Numbered from the stretch's first letter, positions 1 through 7,716 are shown. The stretch: DNA of 9,124 nt from CAZMXI01 sp964570205 (GCA_964570205.1 CAZMXI010000186.1:1-9124), one strand, 5' to 3'. Made by a program: numbers and translations. Notes: generated by a model not told the origin, from the letters alone.

Positions 1-33
1 CGGTGGTTGCGGGTTCGAGCCCCGTCGCCCTCG
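1..33 (+). tRNA. 3' end of a tRNA gene cut by the window edge
   Basis: The first 33 bases fit the end of a tRNA. The T stem is GCGGG (9-13) pairing with CCCGT (21-25) around the conserved loop TTCGAGC (14-20). It is followed by a seven-base acceptor strand CGCCCTC (26-32) and discriminator G (33). No CCA is encoded. The anticodon lies outside the window, so the amino acid cannot be assigned. The G discriminator and the apparent short variable loop (TGGTT, 4-8) would suit Asn, Asp, Gln, Glu or Trp, but a long-arm type such as Ser is not excluded. Confidence 0.85.
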
Positions 34-60
34 CTGATGACATTCAGTGCCAGATGACGC

Positions 61-88
61 ACAAGCCCCTGATAAATCAGGGGCTTGT
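61..88 (+). terminator. Perfect 12-bp hairpin, probable terminator behind the tRNA
   Basis: ACAAGCCCCTGA (61-72) and TCAGGGGCTTGT (77-88) are perfect reverse complements around a TAAA loop. The stem extends further by TGAC (55-58) with GTCA (89-92) if a GC bulge at 59-60 is allowed. It begins 28 bases after the tRNA end. The following bases (GTCATTTCAT) are only weakly T-rich, so it is not a textbook intrinsic terminator. It sits between the tRNA on the + strand and the end of the convergent minus-strand operon at 280, so it may serve both directions or act as a 3'-end stabiliser. Confidence 0.6.
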
Positions 89-279
89 GTCATTTCATGC
101 CGCGCTGCTCCAGTGACCGCCAGTAAATGCTGGCTCTTGCTGAATCGAGCCGCCTGGTCTGGTTCTTGATCCGGCAAATCCTGCGGCAGATCGGCCGGTC
201 CGGCTGCCTCCGTTACCCTTCCCGTGGCAAGCTGCAACCTCCACATCCGGCTCGGCGAATCATCCGCCACGACGCCACA

Positions 280-3200
280 TCACTTGGACTTCTTCGTGAT
301 CGGCACGGCCAGCACGCTTCCGGCCGACGCGTCCTCGGCGGGATTGAACGTCGGCTTGATGATGTTCAGGCGTTTCTCGATGTCCGGCAGGCCGGAGGCG
401 ATGATCGTGTCGCGAATGACCAGCAGTCGCTGCCGGCCCAGATCAATCGCGGCTGACCGCGCGCGGCGAAGCTGCTGCGGCTCCTGGTAGGCGCCGGGGC
501 GGAGCAGGTCATAGGCCGCGTCAAGGGCCGACTCGGCATCCGCCAACTCGCGGTCGATGGCGCGTAGCCGAAGCAGTGACTGCCCGGCATCGAGCCCGGC
601 GGCGAGTTGCGCCCTGGCCTCGCCGGCAACGCTCGCCCGGAGGGTCGCCAGCTCGATCCGCCTCTGGCGAAGTCGCTCGGCGAGATGGCTCGCATCGTCC
701 ACTGATGGATTCGCCAGCGCACGCACGCGCTGCACGTCGGCGGCGACCAGCGTGTGGCTGAGGGTGAGGGTCATCTCACGCTCCTTGCGCAATCGCTGGA
801 TCAGCTCGTCAAGACGACTCTGCTCTTCCGCATCAAGCCCGGCATAGCCCGAGGCAAACTCGAGCGACACGGGTGTCGTGTCCTTTTCCTTGCGCCCGCC
901 CAGGCCGATCAGCGACCCGACGCCCTGGGTCACCTTCAATGGCGAGGAGGCGATGGCAACGGCGACAATCTTCCCGAATTGGCCGATGGCCGCACCGATG
1001 ACCGGGTCCCAGGCCATCTCGGCCCCCTGGAGTGCGACAGGCAGCGAGACGGTGATGGAGCCATCGGCATCCTCCAGCGCCACGATGACCACATCCAACG
1101 GACTGGGCAGTTGCAGGGTTCGGCGAATCGGCCCGTCGGGCGGCTCCGTCACGCGCAGATCGGTCATGACGGTGCGTGTGCGCGCCTGAAGCGAACCATC
1201 GCCCGGCAGGCGCACATCCACTTTGGCGTCGACCGTGCCGCCTCCCACGGTGATGCTGGCGGCCTTGGCGATGCCTCGGACACCTGTAAGTTCGAAGCCG
1301 TTGACGGAGGTCTTCGCCCACCCGTTGAGCGTGGGGTAGAGCGAGAGTTTGCCGCTGGCAGTGATCTGCGAGAACAGCTCGCGATCTTCAGTGGCGAGAT
1401 CGGCCGCCAAGGTCCCTCCCCCACCATCGGCGATGGATCGCGAAGCCCCGCCACGCCGCGGGAGAGGCGCCTTGCCGGAGTTGATCAGCAGGTTGAAGCG
1501 CAGTGGACGGTCTTCGTAGAGTATCTGGTTGGAAAGCCCCCGGGCCTCGAAGTCCAGGTTCGTCAGAGGGACGATGAGGGCGGGCTGGAACGTGCGGTCC
1601 TCGACCGTTAGATCCAGGCCGCTGATGCTGAGCCGGTCGATGCGCATCTCGCCGGTCGGGCGGGAAGCCTTGGGCTGCGTGGCGGGCGGCGAGGTTTGCG
1701 GCGGCGCCGGGACAGCGGCCACTGCGGCGGCAACCGGCTTCGTCGTGGGCTCGGCCTGGGCCAGGGGAATCACCCACCCCAGCGCGTGGATGCCGCGGGC
1801 ATCACGATGAAAACGTCCTTTGGGTTGGGCAATCTCGACGGATTTGGCGATGAAGGTGGACTCCTTCGGCCGTACGCGCACCTTCTCCGCGCGAAGTTCG
1901 TCCACGCCGGCCAGGACAGGCCCGCCGCCGACAGCGCGGTACTCCGTACCCTTGATAAGCAGGTCCATCTCGAACCCGCGTGACAGATCGAAGTCCGACG
2001 CGACGGCACGGTCGAGCTTGACCTGCGTTTCCAGGTGAGATTTCAGAGACCCATCCGTCAGTTCGGACCCTTCCACGAAGGGCTTCAACTCGGGCACGAG
2101 GGAGAGGATGCCCATCCCGCTGATCCCGCCCGCGGTCAAATCCAGGACCAGCGAAGGCTCCCGGGCGAACGGCGCAGCCTGAACGGAGAGTTTCAGGTCA
2201 TTGATGGCCGGCTCAATCCGGCCGGTGATCTCGAACGCCGAGGGAGGCTTGGTCGCGCCGTCAGCGCCGAGCCAGTCAATGGGCTTGAGGCTGCGCAGGC
2301 GGAAGTCGGACACCGCGAGAGGCGAGGCCTCCTGTCGGGTCTCAGAAGCCAGCGTCGCTCTGCGCAGGTGCAGATCGAGCTTGCCCACCGTCACCTGCGG
2401 CATCGGCCGGAGCACGCGCGAGGCAAGAATGGCAGCCGCCTCGGCGGCCCCGGATTTGCCCGCTCCGGGCGGCCGCACCTCCGCATCCGGAATCGCTTCG
2501 TCAACGGCAGGTGGCGGCGCGGCGGGCGCCTCGGGTTCGGCGGTTGCCGGTGCCTGGGCGAGCAACAGGCCAAGCCCCTTGATCGATCCATCCTTCAACA
2601 AGCGCAGGTCCGTCTCCACGCCCGCGACGGTCAATTCCTCCACCGCGAGTATCGTATCGGGCAGGTCGGCGCGCGTGACGATGGCGCGTGTCGAGTCGAG
2701 GCGCAGGAGCGCTGCGCCATCGGCGCCGTCACGGTAGTCGAGGCCGTCAACCAGCAGGTGCCCGGTGTAACCACCGTCCGGATGGTTCCTCAGCGCGGCA
2801 TCCACTTTCGTCTTCAGACGACCGTCTCTGAGAGTAATCCCGATGCCCGGCGGTACATATGGCGCGAGTGGCCCGGCTCGGAGCCCCGCCGCCTGAATCT
2901 CCAGCTTCGCCTCCTGACCTGTCGGGGACAGGGCGAACGTCCCGGCCACATCGAGCGCATCGGCCGCCCCGTCAGCCTTCGCCGAGAGCTTGATGGTTGC
3001 CGGGCCAGCCGGCTTGGGGTACGCAAATCCGTCCAGTTCGAAGGTGGCCCGAAGCGTCGTCCGAACCGGATTGGCTGCAACGTCGTCGGCCCAATGGATT
3101 GCGGCGTCGTGCACCTTGAGCGACCTCACGTGCAGCACAATGGGCGACTCAGGCAGGATCGGAGCGCCCGGCCGCGTCGTCGGGCGCGTGCCGGGGGACG

Positions 3201-5739
3201 CGACTGCAATAGGGCCCGCCTGCTTGGGCGGCGTTACCGGGCGTATGCGCAGGCCGCCGGCAAGAAAGGCGCCATCCGCCTGCCGGTGGATGCTCGCCCT
3301 CGGCCCGCCCACTTCGACCGTGGCCACTTTCACCACCGTGCCGTCGATGCTCAGGCCATCCACGCGCAGGCGATCCAGGCCGGCCAGTTCGGTGCCGCCG
3401 TCGGCGTACTTGAGATTCTGGACAATCAGGGAAGTGGCAATGCCGTCGCTGGTCTGTGTGAACGTCCCCGTCGCCTTGAGCGACACCGAGCCGCTTCTCA
3501 ACACCGGGTCGATCCCGGTCGGCTTGATGTACGCCGCAAGCAGGTCGGGGCAAAGCCCGTCGGCGGCGAACGCGATGTCGAAACCGATCGCTTCAGTCTT
3601 GGGTGTCAGCGTTCCGCGCACATCCAGGTTGTTCACCACGCCGGGCATCGATAGATGCAGGCTGAAACTGCCCGGCTTCGACTCCTGCGAGCCGGTCAGG
3701 TCCAGGTACACGTCGGTCAGTTCCGCGCCGAAGTCGGTCAGCGACAGCGACACCGGTGGTTCGGCCATGTCATCCGCGATGCGCGCGCGCACATCCTGCC
3801 AGGTGAGCCGCCCGATCGCGATGCGAGGCGCCGCGAAAACAGCGGGAGCCGGCGTCGTCTGGGTTGTCGGCGTCGCCCGCGGCACAGGCGCAGCTTCCTT
3901 GGCGGCCATGACAGCGCGTGGATCAACGGCGCATCCAAGCAGGACAATTCGTCCGGACTTGTCGCGCCGGCCGCTGATGCTCGGACCGCGGATGGCGATG
4001 TCCCGGATGCTGATCAGCGATTTGGCCGGGTCGAGCTTCATGCCCGAGAGCTTCACATCATCCAGCGCCAACAGATCCGCGCCATCCTTGAGCGAGAGGC
4101 CGGAAAGATGCAGATCGCCGTCAATGGCGCCGCCATCGCCCATCGTGAACGCCGCGCTCAATCGGCAGGCAAACCGGCCGTCCCGCAACTGCGATTGCAG
4201 TCCAAGGGCATCGAGGTACGGCTTGACCGCATCGGGCTTCAGGCCCTCCGCTTCCACGACGAGGTCAACTGTCCTCCTGGCGGCAAACGGCCGCGCAGTG
4301 CCCGAGAGCGCAACCTCGCGGGCGAGGCCTGGCAACGTGAAGCGGCCGGAGAGATCGACGGGCGCATCCGGCCGGCCCGGGTCCAGCGACAGGCCCTTGA
4401 CGGTCAGACCAACCACGGTCGCCGCCAGGTCGGCCGCCGGCTCGATGCCCCCATCCCTGAACGCGGCACGCGCATCGCCTACCGTCAATTCATCGATCGC
4501 AAGGCGGAAGGCGGCGCTGGGAGAGGGCGCGGACTTCGAAGCCGCCTGGGGCGCCGGCCGGGTCGTGGGCGCCATTTCGATCCCCGCCACCCGGAGCCGC
4601 CCATCAACCGTACGGCCTGCGGATGCCTCCACGCCGTCAATGGCAATCCGGCTGATATGGGCCGAGGCCAGGTTCACGTGCTCAATGTCCATGCGCATGC
4701 GGCGGCAGAGCAGAGCCGGCTCCCCATCGGCCAGAAGCGATGTGGAGTCCAGGTCGATGCTCCCCCGCACGTAGAGCGAATCAGGCGTGCCCGCTGGCCG
4801 CGAAGACGGCTGCGTCGCCGGGTTGACGCTGGTGAGCTTCAGGCGGCCGGTCACCTCGCCGGAGATGTCATGAGCCACGGGTTTGATGCCGAAGTGGGCC
4901 AGATAGCCGGCCGCAGGGGCGGGATGGAAGCCGCGCACAAATGCTCGCAGTTCCATTTCCAGGGACGGCCCCCCCACCGTGCCCTCACCCTCAATCCGCA
5001 GCGAATCCACCAGCGGGTCGGCCACGAGGTCGATCTCCAGCCGCGTCTTGCGCCTGTCGGCGGCGACATCGGACACGCGGACCGTCAAGTCCAGCGTTGT
5101 TTCCACCACCGGCGCAACGCTCTTATCCCGGAAACGGGCGCGAATCTTGCTCAGTCGCAGCGCGTCGATCCGCAGGGGCGACGTCAGGTCGATCTGCGTG
5201 ACCGGTTCCTGGCGTTGCGGAAAACGGGCCATGAGCTCGTCAAGAACGGGTATCGAGCCGTCGGCCTCTCGATCCACGGCAATGGAGACATCATCCACCA
5301 CCGCTCGGAAGACGTGCAGCCGCCCGCGCAGAAGCTGCATGATCGAGATGTCGCCCTGGACGTACTCCGCCTGAATCAGCGACTCGGGCCTGCCTTTATA
5401 GCGTATGTCCGTATACCAGAGGTTGGCGTGACCGCCGGTCAGGCTAAGCTTGGCGCGTTGGTACTTGATGTCCAGCCCATAGTAGTCACCCACGCGGGCG
5501 ATGACCGTGGGCAACGCAAACTCCAGCACGATGCGGAAAATGACCGCTAGCGCCAGGAGGATGCCGAAAAGCCAGGCGAAGCGGCGGCGCCAGCGACCTC
5601 TTCCTCGCGGTGCGGGCGCGGCCGGCTCGGGTGCGGGCGCTGCCGGCTCGGGTGCGGGCGCGGCCGGGTCGGGCACGGGGGCGGAAGGCGTGGCGGCCGG
5701 AGGTTTAGGCTCGGAGTTTGAAAGGTTGTCCTGGGTCAT
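280..5739 (-). CDS. Giant AsmA-like/DUF748-type envelope protein, six repeated modules
   Basis: This 1,819-residue protein is probably anchored in the inner membrane and extends into the periplasm. Residues 1-45 are a Pro/Ala/Glu tail, RGRGRWRRR (45-53) is a basic stop, and residues 54-76 form one hydrophobic segment, which predicts N-terminus inside and the bulk outside. Residues 184-1400 contain six repeats of a module opening with a pattern like RID-L-x2-G/D-x5-F-D. Most modules are separated by Pro/Thr linkers containing TTRP or ATQP (about 307-318, 391-410, 617-636, 833-865, 1061-1095, 1329-1362). Residues 1541-1615 resemble the closing part of DUF748 proteins, with SLEFASGYAGLD (1625-1636) as the usual FxxGSxxLD-like motif. 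Residues 1636-1795 are mostly charged helix, possibly coiled coil. The AsmA clan (AsmA, TamB, YhdP) forms long beta-grooves proposed to carry phospholipids across the envelope; that role here is inference. The protein is much longer than usual for DUF748. The ATG overlaps the upstream stop as ATGA, with AGGGA upstream as a possible ribosome site. Confidence 0.85.
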   Translation of the reverse strand: MTQDNLSNSEPKPPAATPSAPVPDPAAPAPEPAAPAPEPAAPAPRGRGRWRRRFAWLFGILLALAVIFRIVLEFALPTVIARVGDYYGLDIKYQRAKLSLTGGHANLWYTDIRYKGRPESLIQAEYVQGDISIMQLLRGRLHVFRAVVDDVSIAVDREADGSIPVLDELMARFPQRQEPVTQIDLTSPLRIDALRLSKIRARFRDKSVAPVVETTLDLTVRVSDVAADRRKTRLEIDLVADPLVDSLRIEGEGTVGGPSLEMELRAFVRGFHPAPAAGYLAHFGIKPVAHDISGEVTGRLKLTSVNPATQPSSRPAGTPDSLYVRGSIDLDSTSLLADGEPALLCRRMRMDIEHVNLASAHISRIAIDGVEASAGRTVDGRLRVAGIEMAPTTRPAPQAASKSAPSPSAAFRLAIDELTVGDARAAFRDGGIEPAADLAATVVGLTVKGLSLDPGRPDAPVDLSGRFTLPGLAREVALSGTARPFAARRTVDLVVEAEGLKPDAVKPYLDALGLQSQLRDGRFACRLSAAFTMGDGGAIDGDLHLSGLSLKDGADLLALDDVKLSGMKLDPAKSLISIRDIAIRGPSISGRRDKSGRIVLLGCAVDPRAVMAAKEAAPVPRATPTTQTTPAPAVFAAPRIAIGRLTWQDVRARIADDMAEPPVSLSLTDFGAELTDVYLDLTGSQESKPGSFSLHLSMPGVVNNLDVRGTLTPKTEAIGFDIAFAADGLCPDLLAAYIKPTGIDPVLRSGSVSLKATGTFTQTSDGIATSLIVQNLKYADGGTELAGLDRLRVDGLSIDGTVVKVATVEVGGPRASIHRQADGAFLAGGLRIRPVTPPKQAGPIAVASPGTRPTTRPGAPILPESPIVLHVRSLKVHDAAIHWADDVAANPVRTTLRATFELDGFAYPKPAGPATIKLSAKADGAADALDVAGTFALSPTGQEAKLEIQAAGLRAGPLAPYVPPGIGITLRDGRLKTKVDAALRNHPDGGYTGHLLVDGLDYRDGADGAALLRLDSTRAIVTRADLPDTILAVEELTVAGVETDLRLLKDGSIKGLGLLLAQAPATAEPEAPAAPPPAVDEAIPDAEVRPPGAGKSGAAEAAAILASRVLRPMPQVTVGKLDLHLRRATLASETRQEASPLAVSDFRLRSLKPIDWLGADGATKPPSAFEITGRIEPAINDLKLSVQAAPFAREPSLVLDLTAGGISGMGILSLVPELKPFVEGSELTDGSLKSHLETQVKLDRAVASDFDLSRGFEMDLLIKGTEYRAVGGGPVLAGVDELRAEKVRVRPKESTFIAKSVEIAQPKGRFHRDARGIHALGWVIPLAQAEPTTKPVAAAVAAVPAPPQTSPPATQPKASRPTGEMRIDRLSISGLDLTVEDRTFQPALIVPLTNLDFEARGLSNQILYEDRPLRFNLLINSGKAPLPRRGGASRSIADGGGGTLAADLATEDRELFSQITASGKLSLYPTLNGWAKTSVNGFELTGVRGIAKAASITVGGGTVDAKVDVRLPGDGSLQARTRTVMTDLRVTEPPDGPIRRTLQLPSPLDVVIVALEDADGSITVSLPVALQGAEMAWDPVIGAAIGQFGKIVAVAIASSPLKVTQGVGSLIGLGGRKEKDTTPVSLEFASGYAGLDAEEQSRLDELIQRLRKEREMTLTLSHTLVAADVQRVRALANPSVDDASHLAERLRQRRIELATLRASVAGEARAQLAAGLDAGQSLLRLRAIDRELADAESALDAAYDLLRPGAYQEPQQLRRARSAAIDLGRQRLLVIRDTIIASGLPDIEKRLNIIKPTFNPAEDASAGSVLAVPITKKSK
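1540..5190 (-). repeat. Six diverged protein-level modules inside the AsmA-like gene
   Basis: The same opening motif occurs at residues 188, 411, 638, 866, 1114 and 1364 (bases 5178, 4509, 3828, 3144, 2400 and 1650). Examples are FRLAIDELTVGDARAAFRDG, PRIAIGRLTWQDVRARIADD and EMRIDRLSISGLDLTVEDRT. Spacing is 223, 227, 228, 248 and 250 residues. A second motif, L-R/T-D/S-G-x-L-K, recurs inside modules 2-5 (LRDGRFACRL 518-527, LRSGSVSLKA 747-756, LRDGRLKTKV 970-979, LTDGSLKSHL 1227-1236). A third motif, GL-x-(Y/L)-xDG followed by a short leucine-rich strand, comes about 25 residues later. Module 1 and module 6 match more weakly. The similarity is at protein level and alignment would be needed to set exact borders. 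Confidence 0.7.
5611..5673 (-). repeat. Three tandem 21-bp units in the N-terminal tail of the AsmA-like gene
   Basis: Three copies of a 21-base unit lie at 5611-5631, 5632-5652 and 5653-5673 and differ by one or two bases. They encode the sevenfold Pro/Ala pattern (D/E)PAAPAP at residues 23-43, ahead of the basic patch and membrane segment. The tract is in frame, so copy-number change would lengthen or shorten a cytoplasmic linker without breaking the gene. Confidence 0.9.
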
Positions 5740-7208
5740 GGCGTATTCCCTGTGGGGCCGGTGAGTGCGCGTTCGAGTGCATTGCGGCGGTCGCGGGCAT
5801 CGCCCAGCGGGTCATAACCGGCCGGGGCGAGCTTCCGCGCGTTCAGCCAGTCGTACGCCCGCACGCGGGACGATGGCGAGCTGTCCTCCAGGAAGATCAG
5901 ATTCTCCTCGATCAGCTTCGTATCGAACTCGCGCCGGGAACCCCGCGCGCGCGACACCTCCTCCACCGACGCCGCGTGCCGGCCTGCCTCGCCGCAGTGG
6001 AATGCCAGCACCGCCCGCAACTCGTCAGGCAGAGCCTCTTTGGCCAGGAGCTTCCCGGCGAACTCGAAAGCCGTTCGGTCCAGCAGCCAGCCGACGGCAT
6101 CCATCGAATTCGTCGCAGGCGATGCTTTCAGAACCTCGCGCACGGCCGCAGTCAGCGCCCCCAGCAGCGCATCGTCAGCCGTGAGCGCTACGTCCGAGCA
6201 GAGGTTGGCGCCGGTCTGCAACGTCAGGTAGGCCATGGCGGAACGGCGACGAGCCGGATCATCCAATGATGCCGCGGCTACCAGGAGGCCCGCCCATTCG
6301 CTGCTGGAGATCGGCGCCGCCGACGGGCGGGAGGCCGCCATGCCCGATGTCCGGCGGATTTCCTCCAACGCCGCCAGGGCCGTTGCCGCATGCTCGGGGT
6401 CATCGCTGCCCGCCCGGATATCGACGATCGCGGCGATCGCCGTTGCTTCACCTTGTTCGAACTGGAAAGGAACGATCACCGCGAACGCCAGTTCATCCGC
6501 AGGCATCCCCATGTCTACCAGCGCCAGTTCCCGCTCGGGGGTTCCCTTGGGAACAGCAGCCGGCGCGGCTGCGTCGGTGGGATCCTCAACCGCGGTCAGC
6601 TCCCCTTCCGGCTCGACCAGGTTGTCGATGGTCAGCGCAAGCACCAGTTGCCGCGCGGCCGGCCGATGCAGCGAAACGGCCACGCCACGCCGCATCGCGC
6701 TCCCCGCTATGGGGTCCCGCTCGCTGCCCGCCGCCTCGACCGCGTGCACAGCGCCCGTCACCCCCACCGGTAACGCAAGATGAAAGACGCCGATCTCGGC
6801 AATGCGGCCATCTCGATCGGTCAGTTGAGCGTCGAATGCGGCTGCGCCATCCAGCGAGATCACCCGGGCGCCTCGCGTCAACCGCGAGCCGGGAAGCACC
6901 GGCATGCCCGAACGCGTCGCGGCGATGAAGCGGGCCTCCGTTCCCAGGGGCCTACCCAAAGACCCCGGCATCGACTCAAGCAACATCAGGCGAACCTCGG
7001 CCGCCAGCGATTCGGTCGGGGTAAACCCCGCCACTGGTCGCGTGGATGGCCCGGCCAGCGCCCCGCCCGCAAAATGTTCAACCCGCAATTCGAGCGGTGG
7101 CGCTGACAGTGGCGGCTTTTCTTGCCGACAGCCACCCAGCACCATCAGCACCGCCAGCAGCGAACACAGGTGAAAAACAGGATTCGCGGAGGTTTTTGTT
7201 CTGATCGT
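5736..7208 (-). CDS. Putative lipoprotein, first gene of the operon, probable ACG start
   Basis: I do not recognise a named family. The reading frame encodes a lipoprotein signal peptide with a polar start (IRTKTSANP), a hydrophobic core and lipobox LGGC, which puts the lipidated cysteine at residue 27 of a 490-residue protein. No ATG, GTG or TTG precedes that core in a suitable place. AGGAG at 7215-7219 lies six bases before an ACG at 7206-7208, so ACG is proposed as start. A variant or sequencing error of ATG, or an ATC start one codon later, are alternatives. The open frame continues up to 7601, but that part reads as non-coding sequence and overlaps the tRNA promoter. Mature residues of about 35-260 look beta-rich, and residues 265-480 are helical and HEAT-like. 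The tail (RVRAYDWL at 448-455, GYDPLGDARDRRNAL at 464-478) resembles the ends of planctomycete repeat proteins as I recall them. Its stop overlaps the next start (ATGA), so translation of the AsmA-like protein is probably coupled to it. Confidence 0.7.
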   Translation of the reverse strand, partial: TIRTKTSANPVFHLCSLLAVLMVLGGCRQEKPPLSAPPLELRVEHFAGGALAGPSTRPVAGFTPTESLAAEVRLMLLESMPGSLGRPLGTEARFIAATRSGMPVLPGSRLTRGARVISLDGAAAFDAQLTDRDGRIAEIGVFHLALPVGVTGAVHAVEAAGSERDPIAGSAMRRGVAVSLHRPAARQLVLALTIDNLVEPEGELTAVEDPTDAAAPAAVPKGTPERELALVDMGMPADELAFAVIVPFQFEQGEATAIAAIVDIRAGSDDPEHAATALAALEEIRRTSGMAASRPSAAPISSSEWAGLLVAAASLDDPARRRSAMAYLTLQTGANLCSDVALTADDALLGALTAAVREVLKASPATNSMDAVGWLLDRTAFEFAGKLLAKEALPDELRAVLAFHCGEAGRHAASVEEVSRARGSRREFDTKLIEENLIFLEDSSPSSRVRAYDWLNARKLAPAGYDPLGDARDRRNALERALTGPTGNTP

Positions 7209-7214
7209 GGCTTT

Positions 7215-7219
7215 CTCCT
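7215..7219 (-). promoter_or_regulatory. Shine-Dalgarno AGGAG that decides the lipoprotein start
   Basis: On the minus strand AGGAG is followed by AAAGCC and then ACG, a six-base spacing that is close to ideal. It is the only strong ribosome site near the signal peptide, and the reason for choosing the ACG at 7208 over in-frame ATG codons more than 140 bases upstream. Confidence 0.65.
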
Positions 7220-7234
7220 GAATTAGCCCACTGA

Positions 7235-7263
7235 ATACTAGCGGGCGATGCGCAGCCCCACAA
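7235..7263 (-). promoter_or_regulatory. Candidate sigma70-type promoter of the lipoprotein operon
   Basis: On the minus strand TTGTGG (7258-7263) and TAGTAT (7235-7240) are separated by 17 bases. The match is three of six and four of six to consensus. Transcription would begin near 7228, leaving a leader of about 20 bases that just contains the AGGAG. The position fits the proposed ACG start, but the boxes are weak. Confidence 0.35.
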
Positions 7264-7594
7264 CCGGAAGATCGGCCTGAAGTCTCCCCCCCGCCGGCGA
7301 AACACGACGCGGATGTCGAGTCCGCGCGCCAGGTGATGCGGATACGGCTTTCCATCGCTGATTGCCGGGCGCAGCTATTGCCGATTTCCGGACATGCAGC
7401 TCGAAGCCCACGAACCGATTCTACGGATGGCCAATCAGCCTCAGCCAGTTGTAGGAGAGGGACAGACCCACGGGCCGGCCGCCGGCGCGTCCCGCCAGGC
7501 GCCCCGCCAAGAGCTCTCGAAAAGGCAATTCCGTTCGGACCGTGGCGACTGCCGCACACATTCATCCCGGTGAGCTGCGCCAGAAGTGGAGGCG

Positions 7595-7622
7595 TTGACA
7601 CGGAATCGCGAACCCATACAAT
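7595..7622 (+). promoter_or_regulatory. Promoter of tRNA-Ile
   Basis: A perfect -35 box TTGACA (7595-7600) and a five-of-six -10 box TACAAT (7617-7622) are 16 bases apart. Transcription would begin around 7629, about 14 bases before the mature tRNA. This is the best promoter match in the window. Confidence 0.75.
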
Positions 7623-7642
7623 TCACCGCCTTGAAACCGGGA

Positions 7643-7716
7643 GGGCTCGTAGCTCAGTTGGTTAGAGCGCGTCCCTGATAAGGACGAGGTCACAAGTTCG
7701 AATCTTGTCGGGCCCA
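7643..7716 (+). tRNA. tRNA-Ile (anticodon GAT)
   Basis: The full cloverleaf can be drawn. The acceptor is GGGCTCG (7643-7649) with CGGGCCC (7709-7715) and one G-T pair. The D stem is GCTC (7652-7655) with GAGC (7665-7668) around a loop containing GG. The anticodon stem is CGTCC (7670-7674) with GGACG (7682-7686). The loop is CTGATAA with anticodon GAT at 7677-7679, which reads ATC and ATT. The variable loop is AGGTC. The T stem is ACAAG (7692-7696) with CTTGT (7704-7708) around TTCGAAT. The discriminator is A (7716). No CCA is encoded. Its 3' half appears to be the attachment site for the element to the right. Confidence 0.97.
7690..7716. other. Probable attachment site core (attL) in the tRNA-Ile 3' end
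   Basis: The 3' part of the tRNA, from variable loop to discriminator, is shared with the end of the adjacent integrase frame, and the integrase lies directly downstream. Tyrosine recombinases commonly insert into tRNA 3' ends and rebuild them from the element's copy. The exact crossover segment and the matching far repeat cannot be seen, because the element leaves the window on the right. The limits given are simply the overlap between the integrase frame and the tRNA. Confidence 0.6.

Larger units (their letters stand above)
7209..7642. other. Non-coding stretch between lipoprotein operon and tRNA-Ile
   Basis: These 434 bases hold divergent promoter candidates near each end (minus strand at 7235-7263, plus strand at 7595-7622) and the ribosome site of the lipoprotein gene. 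The open frames that cross it have unlikely composition (runs rich in R, G, S and C) and no ribosome site. A run of seven C lies at 7286-7292 and a GC-rich palindromic patch lies around 7471-7487. I see no RNA gene or repeat in the middle part. Confidence 0.6.

Noticed and set aside
67..75. CCCTGATAA shared by the 61-88 hairpin and the tRNA-Ile anticodon arm
   Set aside because: Nine bases in unrelated structural contexts; the pairing partners differ, so it is taken as chance.
2035..5550. Long plus-strand open frames opposite the AsmA-like gene (2035-3654, 2990-4774, 3655-5550)
   Set aside because: They mirror the high-GC codon pattern of the minus-strand gene. Their translations are Arg/Ala/Gly-rich with no domain or signal, and the minus-strand protein has coherent modules throughout.
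7209..7601. N-terminal extension of the lipoprotein frame to ATG at 7601 or 7355
   Set aside because: The extension has no ribosome site and no protein-like pattern, overlaps the tRNA promoter, and would bury a good signal peptide 80-157 residues into the protein.
7261..7640. Possible small RNA or CRISPR-like structure in the intergenic region
   Set aside because: No regularly spaced repeats and no hairpin followed by a T run were found; only a short GC-rich palindromic patch.
1..7716. The two tRNA genes as att repeats flanking an inserted operon
   Set aside because: Their T arms and acceptor strands differ (GCGGG/CCCGT against ACAAG/CTTGT), sharing only the conserved TTCGA loop and a C at the junction, so they are not duplicates of one site.
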